Source: an uncultured Lachnospira sp. (GTDB lineage: Bacteria > Bacillota > Clostridia > Lachnospirales > Lachnospiraceae). From it: a DNA stretch of 16,795 bases. The notes beneath the pieces were generated by a model. That model ran no database searches. It saw only the letters and a list, made by a program, of their open reading frames with translations, and had not been told where the DNA came from. The position numbers and the translations under genes are program-made. The stretch is from positions 1 through 16,795 of the forward strand of contig CAKRKK010000029.1 in assembly GCA_934358235.1 (NCBI GenBank), in the 5' to 3' direction. Numbering within the stretch: position 1 is the stretch's first letter; the number at the start of each line of letters is the position of its first letter. Shown piece by piece: positions 13,566-16,795 of this stretch.

Positions 13566-14096
13566 ATGCGTTTTATTATTACAGGAAGAAATATTGATGT
13601 AACAGAAGGTTTAAGATCAGCGGTGGAGGAAAAGTTAGGTAAGCTGGATAGATTCTTTGCTCCAGAAACAGAAGTGAATGTAACATTGAGTGTTGAGAAA
13701 GAAAGACAGAAGATAGAGGTTACAATCCCTGTAAAGGGTAACATCATTAGAAGTGAACAGGTTAGCAGCGATATGTATGTATCTATTGATCTGGTAGAAG
13801 AGGTTATCGAAAGACAGCTTAAGAAGTATAAGAACAAGATTATAGATAAGCATCAGAATGAGGCAGCCTTTGCTAAGGAATTCATTGAGAATGACTATGA
13901 AGCAACTGATGATGTTAAGATTATCAGAACTAAGAGATTCGGTGTTAAGCCTATGGATCCTGAGGAAGCATGTGTTCAGATGGAGCTTCTAGGACATAAT
14001 TTCTATGTATTCTTCAACTCAGAAACAGAAGAGGTTAATGTTGTTTATAAGAGAAAGGGCAATACATACGGACTTATTGAACCAGAGCTTGATTAA
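13566..14096 (+). CDS. hpf: Long-form ribosome hibernation promoting factor
   Basis: Binds the decoding region of the 30S subunit during slow growth and, in the long form, dimerises 70S ribosomes into inactive 100S particles. The 176-residue protein has the N-terminal S30AE domain (1-95; MRFIITGRNIDVTEGLRSAV through VEEVIERQLKKYKNKI), a linker (96-117) and the C-terminal dimerisation domain (118-176) with RTKRFGVKPMDPEEACVQM and LLGHNFYVFFNSETEEVNVVYKRK. Length and both domains are those of long HPF. The ATG at 13566 has AAGGAG (13551-13556) 9 nt upstream; a TTG at 13557 in frame is too close to that site. The gene has its own extended -10 promoter and its own terminator, so it is probably transcribed alone despite its position before secA. 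Confidence 0.96.
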   Translation: MRFIITGRNIDVTEGLRSAVEEKLGKLDRFFAPETEVNVTLSVEKERQKIEVTIPVKGNIIRSEQVSSDMYVSIDLVEEVIERQLKKYKNKIIDKHQNEAAFAKEFIENDYEATDDVKIIRTKRFGVKPMDPEEACVQMELLGHNFYVFFNSETEEVNVVYKRKGNTYGLIEPELD

Positions 14097-14138
14097 TATC
14101 AGTATATATATTTGAAATATAATTTAATAAAGTGATTT

Positions 14139-14195
14139 AAAGGGATTGTTGTTTTAGCTATATCGGATATACAGCTAAGGCAGCAGTTCCTTTTT
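14139..14195 (+). terminator. Strong Rho-independent terminator between hpf and secA
   Basis: Arms 14139-14159 and 14173-14193 form 21 uninterrupted pairs, several of them G-U, with a 13-nt loop that can close further (ATAT/ATAT), followed by T residues to 14195. It starts 42 bp after the hpf stop. The G-U pairs mean the hairpin is stronger as RNA from the plus strand than its DNA symmetry suggests. Confidence 0.92.
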
Positions 14196-14233
14196 GTTTA
14201 CCAAATTTTTACTATCGCCCATATAACTGTGGC

Positions 14234-14262
14234 TTGCTTAAATATACAAATGGTGATACAAT
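14234..14262 (+). promoter_or_regulatory. Sigma-A promoter of secA
   Basis: TTGCTT (14234-14239), a 17-bp spacer and TACAAT (14257-14262) preceded by TGA (extended -10) lie just after the hpf terminator. Transcription would begin near 14269, leaving a leader of about 138 nt before the secA start. Confidence 0.65.
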
Positions 14263-14276
14263 TTAAATAATTTCAG

Positions 14277-14388
14277 CTTGTTTGCAAGGGCAGTTAGAAG
14301 TATGTATATAACAATACCAATTATGCTTACAGTACCGATTAAGGTCTGTAGTATAGAAGAGACTGCCGTTAGAATAATAGCTGGTTAA
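14277..14388 (+). promoter_or_regulatory. Structured secA leader with a 28-codon ORF
   Basis: The leader has CTTG/CAAG (14277-14280 with 14285-14288), a long-range GGCAGT/ACTGCC (14289-14294 with 14362-14367), and an inner 8-bp hairpin with one bulge (TACAG plus ACC at 14328-14336, GGT plus CTGTA at 14343-14350). An ORF from ATG 14302 to TAA 14388 encodes MYITIPIMLTVPIKV, then a tail ending AVRIIAG. Its best ribosome site is AAGGG (14286-14290), 11 nt upstream. It ends 18 nt before the secA start. Translation of this ORF is not shown. Confidence 0.35.
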
Positions 14389-14406
14389 TTTTAAGGAGAT
14401 ATTGTG

Positions 14407-16795
14407 ATGGGTATAGTTCAGAAAATATTCGGAACACACAGTCAGCATGAGTTAAAAAGGATTAATCCTATTGCTGATAAAGTAGAAAGCTATAGAGAAG
14501 AATACGGTAAACTTACAGATGAGCAGCTTAGGGCTAAGACTAAGGAGTTCAAGGAGAGATTAGCTAAGGGCGAAACTCTTGATGACATACTTCCAGAGGC
14601 ATATGCAACAGTAAGGGAAGCGGGCAAGCGTGTGCTTGGAATGGAACATTACAGAGTGCAGATTATAGGTGGTATTATCCTTCATCAGGGACGTATAGCA
14701 GAGATGCGTACAGGTGAAGGTAAGACTCTTGTTTGTACACTTCCAGCATATCTTAATGCACTTGAGGAAAAGGGTGTGTTAGTTGTAACTGTCAATGACT
14801 ATCTTGCAAAGCGTGATGCTGAGTGGATGGGACAGATTCACAGCTTTTTAGGACTTTCTGTTGGTATTGTTCTTCATGACATGAAGGATGATGAAAGAAG
14901 AGCTGCATATGCATGTGATATTACCTATGTAACTAACAATGAGCTTGGTTTTGATTATCTTAGAGATAATATGGCTATATATAAAGAGCAGCTAGTATTA
15001 AGGGAGCTTCACTACTGTATTATTGATGAGGTTGACTCTGTACTTATTGATGAGGCGAGAACACCTCTTATTATTTCTGGACAGAGCGGAAAGTCTACCA
15101 AGTTATATGAATTATGTGATGTACTTGCAAGACAGCTTGTAAAAGGTACATATCATGGTGAGAGAACTAAGATGCAGGTTATGATGCAGGAAGAGATAGA
15201 GGAGGATGGCGACTTTATTGTTAATGAGAAGGATAAGGTTGTGAATCTTACTGAGCAGGGTGTTCATAAGGTTGAACAGTTCTTCCATATTGATAACTAC
15301 GCAGACATAGAGAATCTTGAGATACAGCATAACGTAACACTTGCCTTAAGAGCACATTATCTTATGTTCAGGGATAAGGATTATGTTGTCAAGGATGATG
15401 AAGTACTTATTGTAGATGAATTTACAGGACGTATTATGCCGGGCCGCCGTTATTCAGACGGACTGCATCAGGCTGTTGAAGCAAAGGAGCATGTAAAGGT
15501 TAAGAGAGAAAGTAAGACGCTTGCTACTATTACATTCCAGAATTTCTTTAATAAGTTTGATAAAAAGGCAGGTATGACAGGTACAGCGCTTACAGAAGAA
15601 AAGGAATTCAGGGGAATCTACAACATGGATGTTGTTGAGGTTCCTACAAACAGACCTGTTGCAAGAATAGATCACAATGATGCAGTATTCAAGACCATGA
15701 AGGGTAAGTTCAATGCTGTTATTGAGGATGTTGTAAGCTCCCACGAGAAGGGACAGCCGGTGCTTGTTGGTACAATTAACATTGATACCTCAGAGCTGTT
15801 AAGTGACATGCTTAAGAAAAGAGGCATACCTCATAATGTATTGAATGCCAAGTACCATGAGCTGGAAGCACAGATAGTTGCAGAGGCAGGTAAGCATGGT
15901 GCAGTTACTATTGCAACTAATATGGCAGGCCGTGGTACAGATATTAAGCTTGATGATGAGGCAAGGGCAGCCGGTGGCCTTAAGATTATCGGTACAGAAA
16001 GGCATGAATCAAGACGTATAGATAATCAGTTAAGAGGTCGTGCAGGACGTCAGGGAGATCCAGGTGAATCAAGATTCTACATATCATTAGAAGACAATCT
16101 GATGAGATTATTTGCACAGGAAGCTCTTATGAATACCTTTAATAAGCTTGGAGTTGGCGAGAATGATCAGATTGAGCATAAGCTTTTAAGCAATGCAATA
16201 GAAACAGCCCAGAAGAAGATAGAGACTAACAACTATGGTATCAGATGCCATCTTCTTGAATATGATCAGGTTATGAATGAGCAGAGAGAAATCATGTACG
16301 CTGAAAGAAGAAGAGTGCTTAATGGTGAAAGCATGCGTTCTTCTATTATGAAGATGATTACAGATTTCGTTGAAGGTGTAGTTAACCGTTGCGTAAGTGA
16401 TGATAAGAACGCTGATGAGTGGAATTATGATGAGATTAATGAGCTGTTGCTTCCAACTATTCCAGTAGAGCCGGTTAAGTATGAGGAAAGCATAAAGAAC
16501 AAGAACGAACTTATTCATACACTTAAGGAAAAGGCGGTTAAGCTGTACGAGGACAAGGAAGCTATGTTCCCAGAAACAGAAACTATAAGAGAGATTGAAC
16601 GAGTAGTTCTTCTTAAGGTTATAGACAGAAAGTGGATGGATCATATCGATGATATGGATCAGCTTAAACAGGGAATCGGACTTCAGGCATATGGACAGAA
16701 GGATCCTGTTGTACAGTATAAGATGATGGGCTATGATATGTTCGATGAGATGACACAGGCTATCACAGAGGATACAGTAAGACTCCTTATGCATA
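14407..16795 (+). CDS. secA: Preprotein translocase ATPase SecA (3' end beyond the window)
   Basis: The motor ATPase that drives unfolded secretory proteins through SecYEG at the membrane. The frame is open from the ATG at 14407 to the window end (796 codons plus one base), so only the last part, probably the C-terminal linker and zinc-binding tail, is missing. Seen in order: the family N-terminus ([22 protein letters not shown]), Walker A RTGEGKT (101-107), Walker [20 protein letters not shown] (208-226), the peptide-binding domain (about 227-370) with [18 protein letters not shown] (from 339), MTGTA (390-394), GRGTDI (508-513), [11 protein letters not shown] (541-551), then the scaffold and wing domains ending near [21 protein letters not shown] (14393-14398) lies 8 nt before the ATG. 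It has its own promoter and follows hpf across a strong terminator. No frameshift was found on reading every codon boundary I checked. Confidence 0.97.
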   Translation, partial: MGIVQKIFGTHSQHELKRINPIADKVESYREEYGKLTDEQLRAKTKEFKERLAKGETLDDILPEAYATVREAGKRVLGMEHYRVQIIGGIILHQGRIAEMRTGEGKTLVCTLPAYLNALEEKGVLVVTVNDYLAKRDAEWMGQIHSFLGLSVGIVLHDMKDDERRAAYACDITYVTNNELGFDYLRDNMAIYKEQLVLRELHYCIIDEVDSVLIDEARTPLIISGQSGKSTKLYELCDVLARQLVKGTYHGERTKMQVMMQEEIEEDGDFIVNEKDKVVNLTEQGVHKVEQFFHIDNYADIENLEIQHNVTLALRAHYLMFRDKDYVVKDDEVLIVDEFTGRIMPGRRYSDGLHQAVEAKEHVKVKRESKTLATITFQNFFNKFDKKAGMTGTALTEEKEFRGIYNMDVVEVPTNRPVARIDHNDAVFKTMKGKFNAVIEDVVSSHEKGQPVLVGTINIDTSELLSDMLKKRGIPHNVLNAKYHELEAQIVAEAGKHGAVTIATNMAGRGTDIKLDDEARAAGGLKIIGTERHESRRIDNQLRGRAGRQGDPGESRFYISLEDNLMRLFAQEALMNTFNKLGVGENDQIEHKLLSNAIETAQKKIETNNYGIRCHLLEYDQVMNEQREIMYAERRRVLNGESMRSSIMKMITDFVEGVVNRCVSDDKNADEWNYDEINELLLPTIPVEPVKYEESIKNKNELIHTLKEKAVKLYEDKEAMFPETETIREIERVVLLKVIDRKWMDHIDDMDQLKQGIGLQAYGQKDPVVQYKMMGYDMFDEMTQAITEDTVRLLMH

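Noticed and set aside
14263..14448. 61-codon minus-strand frame over the secA leader and start
   Set aside because: No ribosome site, overlaps the secA start and its promoter, and has a random-looking Tyr/Asn/Cys-rich product.

Overview
The window looks like chromosomal DNA of a low-G+C anaerobic Firmicute, most likely Clostridia of the Lachnospiraceae type. Codon use is strongly A/T-biased (many ATA and AGA codons), ribosome binding sites are GGAG/AGGAGG type, promoters are near-consensus sigma-A, and a long-form hibernation factor gene sits directly before secA. The genus is an inference; no rRNA or tRNA gene is present to anchor it. I see no insertion sequence, prophage, CRISPR array or other clear mobile element.

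Layout. 1-3063: a secreted, membrane-anchored GLUG-type surface protein is followed by an M18 aminopeptidase. 3052-4841 (minus): a short-chain dehydrogenase and a tRNA-dihydrouridine synthase form a tightly coupled two-gene operon with its own promoter. Its end converges on the aminopeptidase gene across a 14-bp tandem repeat. 5049-6291: a YcxB-like membrane protein and a GNAT acetyltransferase form a probable pair. 6492-10456: citrate synthase, EPSP synthase (shikimate pathway) and a CgeB-type glycosyltransferase. 10632-12146: a cytoplasmic serine hydrolase of the beta-lactamase family ends at a strong terminator. 12215-12949 (minus): a FabG-like SDR. 12950-13565: a 600-bp intergenic region holding a cluster of DnaA-box-like sites, back-to-back promoters and a possible 48-residue minus-strand small protein. 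13566-end: long HPF with a strong terminator, then secA with its own promoter and a structured leader; secA runs off the window.

Functionally the region is mostly housekeeping: protein turnover, tRNA modification, glutamate and aromatic precursor synthesis, ribosome hibernation and protein export. No multi-gene defence or biosynthetic system is visible.

The parts that need a second look are non-coding. They are the DnaA-box cluster between the second SDR and hpf; the overlapping small ORF with a consensus promoter and Shine-Dalgarno sequence; the secA leader with a 28-codon ORF and nested stems; a GCGC-dyad plus GAAATG-type leader shared by the two SDR genes; and short tandem duplications at gene ends and starts. 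Several listed start codons are trimmed to an internal ATG because that is where the ribosome binding site lies.
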